Notes: a model not told the origin generated them from the letters alone. A DNA stretch of 64,000 bases from Gordonia sp. UBA7599 (GCA_002477755.1 DLKD01000062.1:1-64000), one strand, 5' to 3'. Shown: positions 1-8,120, counted from the stretch's first letter. Program-made: numbers and translations.

Positions 1-360
1 TCACCAGTTCGTCTCCCCGGCGAAATACTTGGCCGCCCGCTGGAGGATCTCGCGCTCGGTGGAGAGCTTGGTGGTCTCGACCTCGAGCTCACGCACCCGC
101 GCCCGGAGCCGGGCCAGCTCCTGCTCGGGCGTCTCCGGTCCGTCCGGCGGGGGTGGCCCGCCCGGACTCGCGAGACGCGGGATCGTGGTGCCGTCGGGTG
201 CGGTCTTCTTGCCCGTGCCGTACTGGTCCACCCAGTGCTTCAGGGTGCCCCGCGCGACCCCCAAATCGGTGGCGATGCCCTTCAGCGTCGCGCCCGGGGT
301 GGACTCGTACAAGTCGACGGCCTGACGACGGAACTCTTCGGAGTAGTACTTCCTGGCCAT
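1..360 (-). CDS. IS3-family transposase OrfA (helix-turn-helix subunit)
   Basis: This is a small basic protein of about 119 residues. It starts MARKYYSEEFRRQAVDLY, has the InsE/HTH_38-type segment LKGIATDLGVARGTLKHW, a proline-rich linker, and a C-terminal leucine-zipper-like coiled coil (ELARLRARVRELEVETTKL). That is the usual layout of IS3 OrfA. The stop is at 1-3; in this family orfB follows in the -1 frame and is made by programmed frameshifting, so it should lie just left of the window. An upstream in-frame GTG would add 11 residues, but the ATG at 360 fits the family N-terminus. High confidence in family, none about whether the copy is active. Confidence 0.85.
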   Translation of the reverse strand: MARKYYSEEFRRQAVDLYESTPGATLKGIATDLGVARGTLKHWVDQYGTGKKTAPDGTTIPRLASPGGPPPPDGPETPEQELARLRARVRELEVETTKLSTEREILQRAAKYFAGETNW

Positions 361-413
361 GGTTCTCGGATCATCTCGCTTCCCCAGCACCAAGTGCTGG
401 ATTCAGCGTGTCC
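1..413 (-). mobile_element. IS3-family element, 5' part, cut by the window edge
   Basis: An IS3-type orfA runs leftwards off the window, so its orfB and far end are not visible. The upstream end of the element is probably near 413, because the minus strand there starts TGGACACGCTGAATCC just ahead of orfA and the IS3 family usually begins with TG. A 17-base palindrome (386-402, ccagcac-caa-gtgctgg) sits between this end and orfA. The exact terminus and any target duplication cannot be proved without the other end. Sequence to the right of about 413 reads into a HEPN-like gene fragment, so this is the insertion junction. Confidence 0.6.
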
Positions 414-793
414 AAGAACCGGGGTCAGGCCCCATTCGGCCCAAGGTACGCGCACGCCACGTTCTTGAACGAGTGATATTGACGAAGACCTTCCAGAGCA
501 GTCGCAACGTGGAAACGGCGATGCAGATGCTGGGCGTACGAAAGGCTTTCTCGAAGATCAAAGAGCACATCACACCAGCGCAGTCGGTGTCGGAGATCAA
601 GGACCGACTGGATCACATCGTCCGGCGCAGGAATCAGATCGTCCACGAAGGAGACCTGCAGCGTCAGTCGCGCCCACGTAGCATCAAGCGACAGAACGTC
701 GACGGGGGCGAGTTCAAGGACGACATCGTGTGGCTGCGGTCGCTTGTGGATGCCGTCGATGAGGCGCTGAAAACAGCCTCACTGAAGAAGTAG
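414..793 (+). pseudogene. 3' fragment of a HEPN-type (RiboL-PSP-HEPN-like) gene, truncated by the IS
   Basis: The frame read through 474-793 gives the segment LTKTFQSSRNVETAMQMLGV, then IVRRRNQIVHEGDL and an acidic C-terminus. R-x4-6-H next to N, as in RRNQIVHEGD, is the signature of HEPN nuclease-like domains, and the FQSSRNVETAM block resembles the region just before it in RiboL-PSP-HEPN proteins. The N-terminal half is missing: codons left of about 450 read into IS sequence with no protein character. No good start codon with an SD is present. The fragment ends 27 nt from the convergent Abi gene. Domain naming is by motif only. Confidence 0.55.
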
Positions 794-820
794 GACCGCT
801 GGCGAAGTTGGCGTCGAGGT

Positions 821-1789
821 TCAGAGGTTGGGGAATCCCATCTCGGCAACACTGCGGTGATGGCCGCCTGGAAACGAAGTATCCACGAGCTTGTCGATGG
901 ACTTGCGCCACTTGTTGCCAGGCTCGACGGACTCAAGCAAGTAGCTAATGACGCAGATCGTGCCGAACACTCGCTCGATCTGGTGCGCATCTGGACGCGT
1001 TGGGTCGAACGTCGCGACGACCTCGGAGAATACTGGCAGGTGGTGGATGCGCAGCGGCACACCAAGCGGGGTTAGTTGCCGATTCCACAACCGCCCGTGG
1101 TGAGCGCAGATGTTGCGGACGATCGTCAGGTGCTCGAGCCAGTTGACGAGTGGAGGACGACGGGCCCATGCCCGACGCGCCGACTGCGAGGCGTCGGGGG
1201 CGACGGTCACCTTGAACCACTGAGCGAGTTCCTTCTGGTCGTTGGCGATCATCCCGGCGTACAGCATGGATAGGTCTGAGAAGTCCAGCAGGTCAGTCAG
1301 CACCCAGATGGGGATGTCTCCGCCGTAGTACTTGTCGTGATGGTCGACGGTTTCGTCCCGTCCGCGGGCTCGATTGATCCGCCGCTGCGCGGTGCCCCAC
1401 CATTTCGCATGGTCGAAGGTCGAGCGGAAGCGCGTTGGGTCGGTATGCGCGAGTGCCCCATGCTTGCCGATCAGGTATCCAATGCGGCTGCGGAACGCGA
1501 CCTCGACTCGTTCTATACCGTGGAGCACCTGGGTCTTGAGTGCACGGTCGAAGTCGTAGAGATCGATCACCTCGGAGAAGTCCGTGCCGGGAAGGAATGT
1601 ATCGAGCCGGCGGTAGGGGTCGCTTGGATCGGGTTCGCGGTATGGGTACCAGTAGCCGCTGAGTCGGTAGTAGCCGATCGTGGCGAGAGCGTGTTCCGCT
1701 TGGGCGTGATCGGGAATCTGCATTCCCCGGTCCGCGAGTTGCTGGATCTGGTCCTCAATCGACAGCCATGACTTGAGCGGGCGGGTCAT
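821..1789 (-). CDS. Abi_2-family (AbiD/AbiF-like) abortive infection protein
   Basis: The protein has 322 residues from the ATG at 1789, which fits the family start (MTRPLKSWLSIEDQIQQL). Abi_2 hallmarks are visible: the IGYYRLSGYWYPYRE block near residue 40, LYDFDRALKTQVLHGIERVEVAFRSR near 80-105, and an R-x4-H HEPN motif in IVRNICAHHGRLWN around residue 230. Abi_2 proteins act inside the cell as phage-triggered growth-arrest effectors, probably as HEPN ribonucleases. That is family knowledge; the target is unknown. A strong hairpin and a series of smaller ones lie directly upstream, the place where structured RNAs have been reported for AbiF-type genes. It lies among other defence genes and remnants. 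Confidence 0.85.
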   Translation of the reverse strand: MTRPLKSWLSIEDQIQQLADRGMQIPDHAQAEHALATIGYYRLSGYWYPYREPDPSDPYRRLDTFLPGTDFSEVIDLYDFDRALKTQVLHGIERVEVAFRSRIGYLIGKHGALAHTDPTRFRSTFDHAKWWGTAQRRINRARGRDETVDHHDKYYGGDIPIWVLTDLLDFSDLSMLYAGMIANDQKELAQWFKVTVAPDASQSARRAWARRPPLVNWLEHLTIVRNICAHHGRLWNRQLTPLGVPLRIHHLPVFSEVVATFDPTRPDAHQIERVFGTICVISYLLESVEPGNKWRKSIDKLVDTSFPGGHHRSVAEMGFPNL

Positions 1790-1815
1790 GCCGAAACACC
1801 TTACAAAAGACATCC

Positions 1816-1849
1816 GGCCCGCTCCCAGGAACACGTCCTGGTGCGGGCC
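1816..1849 (-). ncRNA. Candidate structured leader / antitoxin-like RNA hairpin upstream of the Abi_2 gene
   Basis: The two arms ggcccgc/gcgggcc and cccagga/tcctgg form a nested near-perfect stem over 34 bases, ending 27 nt before the Abi_2 start. Further upstream on the same strand are more short inverted repeats (ctagc/gctag, ggac/gtcc, gaca/tgtc within about 1,880-1,930). Conserved structured RNAs have been described upstream of abiF-type genes, so an RNA regulator or antitoxin is a reasonable reading. An operator or attenuator is an equally possible explanation. Confidence 0.35.
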
Positions 1850-1976
1850 GAACTATTGATCAAACAGTATCACGGGGGCCGGACAGGATGTCTCCTCGGA
1901 CTGTCGGTCCAGCTAGCGGCGCCCCGGCTAGACGAACGCCTCGTGCTGAGCCACGAAACTCGCCGAAACCGGGCTC

Positions 1977-2294
1977 TTATCGACCCGGACGAGTAAAGCC
2001 GATACCGTGCTGGACCTCGCGCGCGGCGTCGCGGTGGTTCCATCGGTAGGCGTCGATCACGTCCTGCAGCTGGTGCTCTTGCCGATTCGGGTCGCGCGGG
2101 CGTGTGTCGTTCACGAGTGCGCGGTATCGCTCGGCGTCAAGTCGTGTCTGGGCGCGCCCAGCTTCCGATCGGGAGATGTTCTCGCTCAGGTCACGCGGGA
2201 CGCCTTCGGCGACTTCAGTCAGTTTCTCGCCCTCGTAGACGAGATCGGCCCAGTACTGCTGGTTCACGACCAGAGACTCTACCCGAATCGACAC
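1977..2294 (-). CDS. Hypothetical protein, 105 aa
   Basis: The frame opens with GTG at 2294 (MSIRVESLVVNQQYWADLVY) and gives an acidic N-terminal half and an arginine-rich, helical C-terminus (HQLQDVIDAYRWNHRDAAREV). No family is recognised. The composition is protein-like and the opposite strand shows nothing convincing over the same bases, but no clear SD precedes the start. It lies upstream of the Abi_2 gene on the same strand, separated by about 190 nt of hairpin-rich sequence, so the two could be co-transcribed. It could also be a remnant of a gene truncated during island assembly. Confidence 0.4.
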   Translation of the reverse strand: MSIRVESLVVNQQYWADLVYEGEKLTEVAEGVPRDLSENISRSEAGRAQTRLDAERYRALVNDTRPRDPNRQEHQLQDVIDAYRWNHRDAAREVQHGIGFTRPGR

Positions 2295-2383
2295 TTGGGT
2301 GTGACGAACGCCATAACGTTGCTGGCCGTCTCAACCAAGGGAGATTCCGGGCCCCGCGTCGAAAAACAACTATGGTGCCGCGC

Positions 2384-2720
2384 ATGTCGAATCACTTGCG
2401 CACGCGCGTCTTCACACATCGAGGGACGAACCGCCAACGGACTGGCCCAGATGGGCCAGCGCATCCCGGGAATCGAGATCAGGTCGCGGGGCGCCACGAA
2501 CGAAAACGTGGCCGCAACGATTCGTGCGATGGCCGAGCCCGCTGACCTGATCGTGCTCGATGGACACGGCTCTGGGCGGCGACCGGTCTTCTGCAATGGA
2601 AGCAAGAAGGACAGCGCCTCGGCTTGGTTCGCTCCCGAGTCGCTCGGCGCTCCCCGGGTGATCATGAGCATGAACCCATCCTTGTTTCCAAGACCACAGA
2701 ACTCCACCAGCCAGGGCGGA
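2384..2720 (+). pseudogene. Frameshifted and truncated caspase/CHAT-like protein remnant
   Basis: Starting at the ATG at 2384 the frame reads MSNHLRTRVFTHRGTNRQ, then loses sense. From about 2430 the next frame continues smoothly as RTANGLAQMGQRIPGIEIR, then ATNENVAATIRAMAEPADL, IVLDGHGSGRRPVFCNGS, and SLGAPRVIMSMN. The hydrophobic strand followed by DGHG and a second strand ending in MN is the layout of caspase-fold (CHAT-like) peptidases, where the catalytic His sits in GHG and the Cys follows the second strand. Here the sequence breaks off at that second site and runs into the 3' end of the convergent restriction gene. One frameshift plus a missing 3' end make it a pseudogene. The fold assignment is inference. 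Confidence 0.5.
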
Positions 2721-5207
2721 TCAACCAGTCTCGACGGTGTCCCAGAGGCCAATCTGTTCGTTGGCATGACGCCATTCGCGCTCCTCAGGCGTCAGGGCGT
2801 AGTCGAGACTGGCCGATTCAAAGCGCTTGAACTGGTAGATCGCGTGGTTAAGATGCGCGGCGTTGAACAGTCCGATCTCGTTGAGAGCTCGGAAGTCATT
2901 GACAGTTAGCCCGGTCACCCGCTCGAACAAGTCGGAGTCGAGAGACTCGATAATGTCTTTGAGGGCTTCCTCGCGGAAGTCGGTGACGTACATGAACACC
3001 GGGATCTTGGCGAGGAACTTCTGCAGCTTCTCGCGGATCTCCTTTCGCTTGTTCGCCGTCTCTTTCTGCTGCTTCTTCTGATCGGCGTCGAGCTTGCCTC
3101 CCTGTTCACGCTTGGCCTTCTTCAAGTCCTTCGTATTGGTGATGACCTGCGCGGCGTTGTCGACCAGTGCCCGGAAGTCCTCAATGTTGCTGAGGGTCTC
3201 CATCAAGTCAGGGCGATCGAGCACGGCGGCCAGGGTGCGCTCATTGATGTCGACCAGCAGCGGCGAGTTCCATCGCCTGGCCAGAGCCGCAGCGCCGATG
3301 CCGGCCGTCGCCCAGTCCAGCACCGCATTGGCATCGAGCGCAGTCATGGCACCGCCGGTGAAGCCGAAGATCGGCAGGTAGTTGATCAGCTCGCCGATCG
3401 CCTCGGTCGGGGTGGACTCGCCGGTGGTGGCGAGTTTCGAGCCGTACTCGGCAACGAGGCTCAATGCGCGGTTGGGGTCGAAGTCGAAGACGTAACAGGT
3501 GGGCTTGTGGACGTCGAGGTTCCCCTCCGCGTCGCGGTGCGCCCACGGGGACTGAACGCGGAAGGCGGCTTGGAAGTAGGATTCCGGGCTCTTGAGTGAG
3601 CGAAGCATGAAGATGGCTCCCCACTCGCGCACAGTGACGCCGGTCATCAGCTTGCCGCAGGACAGGGTGATCGATCCGGGCCCGCCAGCAGTCTTGACCT
3701 CGGCTATCGCGGCCTCGACAGGTGGCAGTGCCGCAGCGCCCTGGCCGGCCTTGTTCCCAGCGGCGACGACAATCTCGAACTGTGTGAAGTACGGGTGGTC
3801 GCTGAGCATGTCGGCCATGGCGAAACACGATGCGACGCTGGGCAGGTACCAGACCGAGTGCTTGATTGCGGACTTGAACCGATGGGCTTCGTACGGGAAC
3901 GGCGGCTTGTCCTGTACCTGCACCTGCAGCTTCATCTGCTCGCTGAGCTTTCCGCGGAGCATCTCCAGGAACTCGGCAACCTCATCGGGATGCTCAAAGC
4001 TGTAACCGCCGGGACCCTTCGTCGCTTTGAAGGTCTCATTGAGGCTGAATCCCGCGAACTCTCCGTCCTCGGCGTACTCGGCCGCGCCGGCACCCATGTC
4101 GTAGGTGTACATCTGCATCTGCGGCAGCGACAGGTAGGGGTTCGGGCCCGCGCCCGGTTCCCAGTGCTCCTTCTCGCGCTGTTCGTCGATGTAGGTCCAG
4201 TTGAAGATCGCGTCCTCGGTGAACTCACCCTCGGTGATGGCACGGAAAGGGGTGCCCGATAGGTACAAGTAGTGATCGGCGTGCACGGCCAGCTCTTCGT
4301 CGATCTCGTCGGCAGTGACCTGATCGTCGGGCTCCTCGGCCTCGGCAATGCTCTTGTCGACCGAGTCGTACAGTGCGCGCGCGGAGTCTCGCCAGGCGCC
4401 GAAGTGGTACTCGTCGAGCACGATGGCATCCCAGTCGACGAGGTGGATGACCTCATTGCGGGCCTTGATGTTGCCGTCGGCGTCGCGGCCGCCCAGGTCC
4501 TGCAGGGAGGCGAACCAAACCACGGGGCCTTCGTAGTCCGCGGCAGCGTCGCGCTCGTCGTCGGGAGTGTTCTTGTCGACGTACTGCCAACCGTCGAAGT
4601 CGACGTGACTGACTAGGTCGTCGTGCCAGGCGGTGGCCACGGCGGGCTTGAAGGTCAGCACCAGAACGCGCTGCCAGCCCATCTCCTTGGCCAGTTCGTA
4701 GGTGGCGAACGTCTTGCCGAACCGCATCTTGGCGTTCCACAGGAACTTGGGGGCCTGCGTGCCGGTGTGAGCCCGGAAGTAGGCGGCGGTCTGGTCGATC
4801 GCGGCCTGTTGTTCGGGTCGCGGCCGGAAGGTCTGTGTGCGCGTCGGCTGGTAGGCGGTGCCTGAGACCACGGTGGCGACTGCTGCCTTAACCTCGTCGA
4901 GGGTCGCCTCGAACCATTCGCCCCCGATGCGGTGGATTCCAGCGGCGACCAGAGCTGAATGGACGTCGTGGTCAGAGAACTCGGTCCCGTCGATGCGCAC
5001 CGCGGGCTCATCGAGCAGGATTTGCACACCTTTGAGGCTCGGATAGGCAGTGCCCAGCTGCTGCTTGATGCGTGCGCGAGCGGTGCCCTTGGTGGTCTGA
5101 CCGACCTTGATCAGGCCACGGCCAGTGGTCAAGGTCTCCCCATCCGGGCGCTCCCAGGGTTCATTGTCCTTGCCGATAACGGTGTAGGCGTAGATACGGT
5201 TGCTCAC
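2721..5207 (-). CDS. GIY-YIG nuclease-superfamily 2 helicase fusion, putative restriction subunit
   Basis: The protein has 828 residues. Residues 1-110 look like a T5orf172/MUG113-type GIY-YIG domain: YAYTVIG, then GLIKVGQTTKGTARARIKQQ, and the closing GGEWFEATLDEV with the conserved Glu. Residues 130-620 are an SF2 helicase: WNAKMRFGKT replaces the P-loop (159-168), DEYH is the Walker B box (265-268), SGTPF is motif III near 319, and a motif V/VI region lies around LMTGVTVREWGAIFMLR. The C-terminus has a lysine-rich coiled coil (DLKKAKREQGGKLDADQKKQ). It begins 4 nt after the methylase stop, so it is the last gene of a three-gene operon. Nuclease plus translocase points to DNA restriction. 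No specificity (HsdS-like) gene is present, so it is not a standard type I system. Confidence 0.75.
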   Translation of the reverse strand: MSNRIYAYTVIGKDNEPWERPDGETLTTGRGLIKVGQTTKGTARARIKQQLGTAYPSLKGVQILLDEPAVRIDGTEFSDHDVHSALVAAGIHRIGGEWFEATLDEVKAAVATVVSGTAYQPTRTQTFRPRPEQQAAIDQTAAYFRAHTGTQAPKFLWNAKMRFGKTFATYELAKEMGWQRVLVLTFKPAVATAWHDDLVSHVDFDGWQYVDKNTPDDERDAAADYEGPVVWFASLQDLGGRDADGNIKARNEVIHLVDWDAIVLDEYHFGAWRDSARALYDSVDKSIAEAEEPDDQVTADEIDEELAVHADHYLYLSGTPFRAITEGEFTEDAIFNWTYIDEQREKEHWEPGAGPNPYLSLPQMQMYTYDMGAGAAEYAEDGEFAGFSLNETFKATKGPGGYSFEHPDEVAEFLEMLRGKLSEQMKLQVQVQDKPPFPYEAHRFKSAIKHSVWYLPSVASCFAMADMLSDHPYFTQFEIVVAAGNKAGQGAAALPPVEAAIAEVKTAGGPGSITLSCGKLMTGVTVREWGAIFMLRSLKSPESYFQAAFRVQSPWAHRDAEGNLDVHKPTCYVFDFDPNRALSLVAEYGSKLATTGESTPTEAIGELINYLPIFGFTGGAMTALDANAVLDWATAGIGAAALARRWNSPLLVDINERTLAAVLDRPDLMETLSNIEDFRALVDNAAQVITNTKDLKKAKREQGGKLDADQKKQQKETANKRKEIREKLQKFLAKIPVFMYVTDFREEALKDIIESLDSDLFERVTGLTVNDFRALNEIGLFNAAHLNHAIYQFKRFESASLDYALTPEEREWRHANEQIGLWDTVETG

Positions 5208-5211
5208 TCGT

Positions 5212-6804
5212 CTAGTCCTCGTCGTCAGCGTCAGCAGACTTGCCGGGCTTGTACTTGGAGCCGCCGGGTAGGTGGCTGGCCGGGATCGGCGAGTCGAGGG
5301 ACCAGTTGACTCCTCTGGGTGCGATTGAGGATTCGACGTATCTGCGTTCGTCGTCGGTCAGATTGAAGTAGTCATAGAGCTGCCCGTCGGTCCACGGTCG
5401 CGTCATGTCGAGCATCGGTACGAATCGGAAGCGGTCTGAAGTGAGGTCCTGGGTCACTTTGCGCTGCAGCACGAGGAATCGGTAGAGCTTCGTTGCCATG
5501 TAGTTGGCGTAGTTGCGAGTTTCTTCCTCAGAATCGAACGACGCCGCGATCAGGTATGTCTGCGTGCACGCCGATCCCGGTGCGAGTGCGATCGGTTCGC
5601 CGAGAACGTACGAGATCTCTCGCCCGTGGCCGTCACCTGCCTTCGGGATGAGAACCTTCCAGCGGTCAACCCAATCGTGCAGCCGTTCTAGCTGGTCAGG
5701 TCGAACATAGCCGACCTTGTTGCCGTAGACGAGGGGGATGCCGCCCGAGAATGGTTCATCACTAGCGCCCCCGTAGTTCGTGCGGAAACCGAAAGGGACC
5801 TGCGGTGCGAATCGGGCCTCCACCGTGGGGAGAGATCGCGCACGGACCTTCTCGACGATCGATGCGGCGAGGTTGTCGCGCATGAGCACTCCGTCACCTG
5901 CGCGCAGATCTCGGGTCATGGTTGAGATGATCTTGCCGTTCACGCGGGTGGAGAATTCACAATCACCGTCGTGGTCACGGTCCCAGAGGAAGTAGCTGAC
6001 GCCGCCTTTGATCTCAACGCCGGGAAAGCAGTCGAACAGCTTCGGGTTGTCGACGAGGTTCGAGAGGTGGCGGTCGGCGATCATCCGGGCCCGGAATTCA
6101 TCCAGACCGAGCCCGCCGGTGAACCACCGCGACGGGGTGATCATCAAGACGTAACGGGGGTCCATTTCGATGGCCCGCTCGACGAACTTCTGATAGACTG
6201 GCATCGTGCGCGTGTTGCCGTCGCTATCAATCTGATAGGGCGGGTTGCCAACGATCACGTCGAACTTCATGTCAGCCAGCTCCTCGGTGGGGTAAGTGCC
6301 ATGGATGAACGAATAGGCGTAGTTCTCGCGCATATCGCCGCGCTCAAGATCCCTTGGCCCATTGCATAGGCGGCATCTTCCATCGGCGTTGAAATCGTGC
6401 GTGGATGGGACATACGGAATGTTGCCGTCCGGGTCGTCAAACCGCACGACGCTGTAGGCGCTAGAGGCGTCGGCGGTGCAGTAGACGCTGCGCCGGGAGA
6501 TAATGCCGGTCATCTCGGTGATCGCCGCGCCGTAGAGCATGTTGCGGAAAATGTGCTCTCGGCGAGCAAGGAAGTCGGGCTCCCAGGCTTCCAAGCCGTC
6601 GAGCAGTCGAGTGGCGATCTCACGTAGGAACACCCCCGACTTGCTGAACGGATTGAGCCACCGATAGTTCGGCTCGTGCCAGACATGCTCAGGCAACAGG
6701 TCGAGCATGGCGCTGGCCAACTTCGGCGAAGTCGGAACCTCGTCATTGGACAACTGCGCGAGGCAGTCGAGGATGTCGGGGACGTGCTGGTCGAATCGGC
6801 TCAT
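5212..6804 (-). CDS. Eco57I-type adenine-specific DNA methyltransferase subunit
   Basis: The protein has 530 residues from the ATG at 6804, which overlaps the preceding stop by 4 nt (ATGA). A SAM-site-like NPFSKSGVFLREI lies at 51-63 and the catalytic motif IV is KFDVIVGNPPYQ at 180-191, typical of N6-adenine methylases of the Eco57I group. A C-x2-C pair (RCRLCNG) near 145 may be half of a metal site. The long C-terminal half, with the segment VPFGFRTNYGGASDEPFSGG, is probably for DNA recognition. Within the operon it should protect host DNA from the downstream GIY-YIG-helicase. Functional pairing with the smaller upstream subunit is inferred from the gene coupling. Confidence 0.85.
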   Translation of the reverse strand: MSRFDQHVPDILDCLAQLSNDEVPTSPKLASAMLDLLPEHVWHEPNYRWLNPFSKSGVFLREIATRLLDGLEAWEPDFLARREHIFRNMLYGAAITEMTGIISRRSVYCTADASSAYSVVRFDDPDGNIPYVPSTHDFNADGRCRLCNGPRDLERGDMRENYAYSFIHGTYPTEELADMKFDVIVGNPPYQIDSDGNTRTMPVYQKFVERAIEMDPRYVLMITPSRWFTGGLGLDEFRARMIADRHLSNLVDNPKLFDCFPGVEIKGGVSYFLWDRDHDGDCEFSTRVNGKIISTMTRDLRAGDGVLMRDNLAASIVEKVRARSLPTVEARFAPQVPFGFRTNYGGASDEPFSGGIPLVYGNKVGYVRPDQLERLHDWVDRWKVLIPKAGDGHGREISYVLGEPIALAPGSACTQTYLIAASFDSEEETRNYANYMATKLYRFLVLQRKVTQDLTSDRFRFVPMLDMTRPWTDGQLYDYFNLTDDERRYVESSIAPRGVNWSLDSPIPASHLPGGSKYKPGKSADADDED

Positions 6805-7463
6805 GCGCCGATCCTCTTGACCTGGCCGATGACCGGCTCGGGATTGGCCAGCAGCAATGCGTAAGGCACCGGTGTTGTGTCGAGCTTCGGCACAGCGAAC
6901 AGGTCGAGCTGATCCTCTTCGGCCGCGACAGTCGACCATTCACGAGTGAATGTGCCGTTGCGGCCGGCACGGTAGTCAACCCACTCGATCGAGTCGAGGT
7001 CGGTGAGGGTGTCGGCCTGCACGATGTTGGTCGCCAAGATCGCCTCGACCGCACCGGCGAAGCCGGGGGTGGTCTCGCGGGTGTTCAGATCGTTGTCCAG
7101 GTGCGCGATGATGACAGCGCGCAACCGTTGCTTGGACTCGGCGACGTTCTCGGCGTCGATGTCGATGGCATAGATCGACGCCAGCGCCCGAAGGATACGG
7201 TGCTCGTATTGCTGGCCGGTTTGATAACGCTCCCGAGTCACGAAGGCGAGCTTGCGGACCAAGATCTCTTCGAGGAAATTTCCGGAGCCGGCCGCGGGCT
7301 CGAAGAACTTGCGGTCGGTGTTACCTGGGTCCTCAGCACTGGGGAACATGGTCGGGACCAGATCGAGCATGGCGTTAACTTCGCGTGAGTGGGTGTACAC
7401 CTCGGCGAGGTCTCGAACCCGCTGGCGCGTCTTGATCTGCATGTCTCTCACTATCTCAGACAT
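6801..7463 (-). CDS. Short methyltransferase-like subunit with SAM-binding motif, no catalytic NPPY
   Basis: The protein has 220 residues from the ATG at 7463 (a GTG at 7472 is possible; neither has a clear SD). It contains motif I FFEPAAGSGNFLEEILVRKL at 53-72 and the next strand ASIYAIDIDAENV with its acidic residue, both as in adenine methylases. Where NPPY is expected it ends with ALLLANPEPVIGQVKRIG, so the catalytic motif is missing or degenerate. The next gene supplies NPPY, suggesting a two-chain methylase or a regulatory SAM-binding partner. It is the first gene of the restriction-modification operon. Alternatively it is the decayed half of an ancestral duplicated methylase. Confidence 0.75.
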   Translation of the reverse strand: MSEIVRDMQIKTRQRVRDLAEVYTHSREVNAMLDLVPTMFPSAEDPGNTDRKFFEPAAGSGNFLEEILVRKLAFVTRERYQTGQQYEHRILRALASIYAIDIDAENVAESKQRLRAVIIAHLDNDLNTRETTPGFAGAVEAILATNIVQADTLTDLDSIEWVDYRAGRNGTFTREWSTVAAEEDQLDLFAVPKLDTTPVPYALLLANPEPVIGQVKRIGA

Positions 7464-7527
7464 CACCGACACAACTGTCCGTCACTGTGATCGTGGTGGT
7501 CGGCACAGGGCGAAGGCATCACAAATG

Positions 7528-7565
7528 ACAGCGCCTGCCGCGCTGATCCTCGCAGCAGGCGCTGT
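7528..7565 (-). terminator. Hairpin terminator of the first ArdA operon
   Basis: An 11-bp perfect stem (acagcgcctgc/gcaggcgctgt) lies 7 nt after the last stop of the ArdA operon and upstream of the restriction-modification operon on the same strand. The minus strand continues catttgtgat, a weak T-rich tail. It would separate the two transcription units. Confidence 0.65.
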
Positions 7566-7572
7566 GACACCC

Positions 7573-7851
7573 TCATCCCTCGGCGTATGCTGCTAGGCCG
7601 ACGAGGGCCTTGTAGCCGACCGACGCAGCGGTGACGACGATCTCGTAGACACCGTGGACAGCCGAGTAATCGGGCCCCTCGCCGGTGAGGTCCATGAGCT
7701 GGTCCTGCGCCCAGTCGGCGAGCGAGTCGGGTTCGGCCATCACCGCGGCCATCGGCGCGTCGACGGTGACGACCTCGTCGCGCATGAACGCGCGGCCGAA
7801 CACCGGGTACGAGTTCGTGATGTAGACGGTGATCGCGATCGGGCTGGTCAT
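7573..7851 (-). CDS. Hypothetical protein of the ArdA operon, 92 aa
   Basis: This acidic cytoplasmic protein (MTSPIAITVYITNSYPVFGR...) starts at ATG 7851, overlapping the upstream stop by 4 nt, so it is translationally coupled to it. It contains ADWAQDQLMDLTG and an alanine/glycine-rich C-terminus. No family is recognised. Being last in an operon with an ArdA antirestriction gene, it may be another DNA mimic or an accessory of the mobile element, but nothing in the sequence shows this directly. The second ArdA operon in this window has no counterpart of it. Confidence 0.65.
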   Translation of the reverse strand: MTSPIAITVYITNSYPVFGRAFMRDEVVTVDAPMAAVMAEPDSLADWAQDQLMDLTGEGPDYSAVHGVYEIVVTAASVGYKALVGLAAYAEG

Positions 7852-8120
7852 GACAGCTCCTCTCGGGGTTTGATGACGCGCAGGTCAATCTGGTCGGCGA
7901 TGATCGTCGTGCGTATGAGCTCCTCATCTCGCCAGCAGAGGACGACGGAGCGTTCAGCAAGGCCGTGATCGCCGGGTTCGGACAGATCGACGCTGTGCAG
8001 CATGGTGATCCGCCCAGTTGGCTCAGTACCCAGGTCGCGAAGAACATCGCCATCGCGAAGGTCGTGGACCGCGACGATGGTGAAATCCGCGAGCTCAGGC
8101 TCGTGCGGTTCATAGGTCAC
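7848..8120 (-). CDS. Hypothetical protein of the ArdA operon (Y1), about 90 aa
   Basis: The start is uncertain: a GTG at 8120 lies 14 nt after a GGAGG, and a GTG at 8135 lies inside that SD. Both overlap the end of ardA. The core AVHDLRDGDVL...GRITMLHS...RVIKP shares spacing and several residues with the 81-residue protein at 19850-20095 (AVSELYCGAVL...GRVIEIRD...VFIRP), which lies in the same relative place in the second ArdA operon. The two are probably distant paralogues, perhaps small beta-barrel (SH3-like) proteins. Function is unknown. Confidence 0.6.
   Translation of the reverse strand: MTYEPHEPELADFTIVAVHDLRDGDVLRDLGTEPTGRITMLHSVDLSEPGDHGLAERSVVLCWRDEELIRTTIIADQIDLRVIKPREELS

Noticed and set aside
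2279..2767. Minus-strand frame of 162 codons
   Set aside because: The plus strand over the same bases gives a far more protein-like sequence (the caspase-like remnant), and this frame overlaps the end of the restriction gene.
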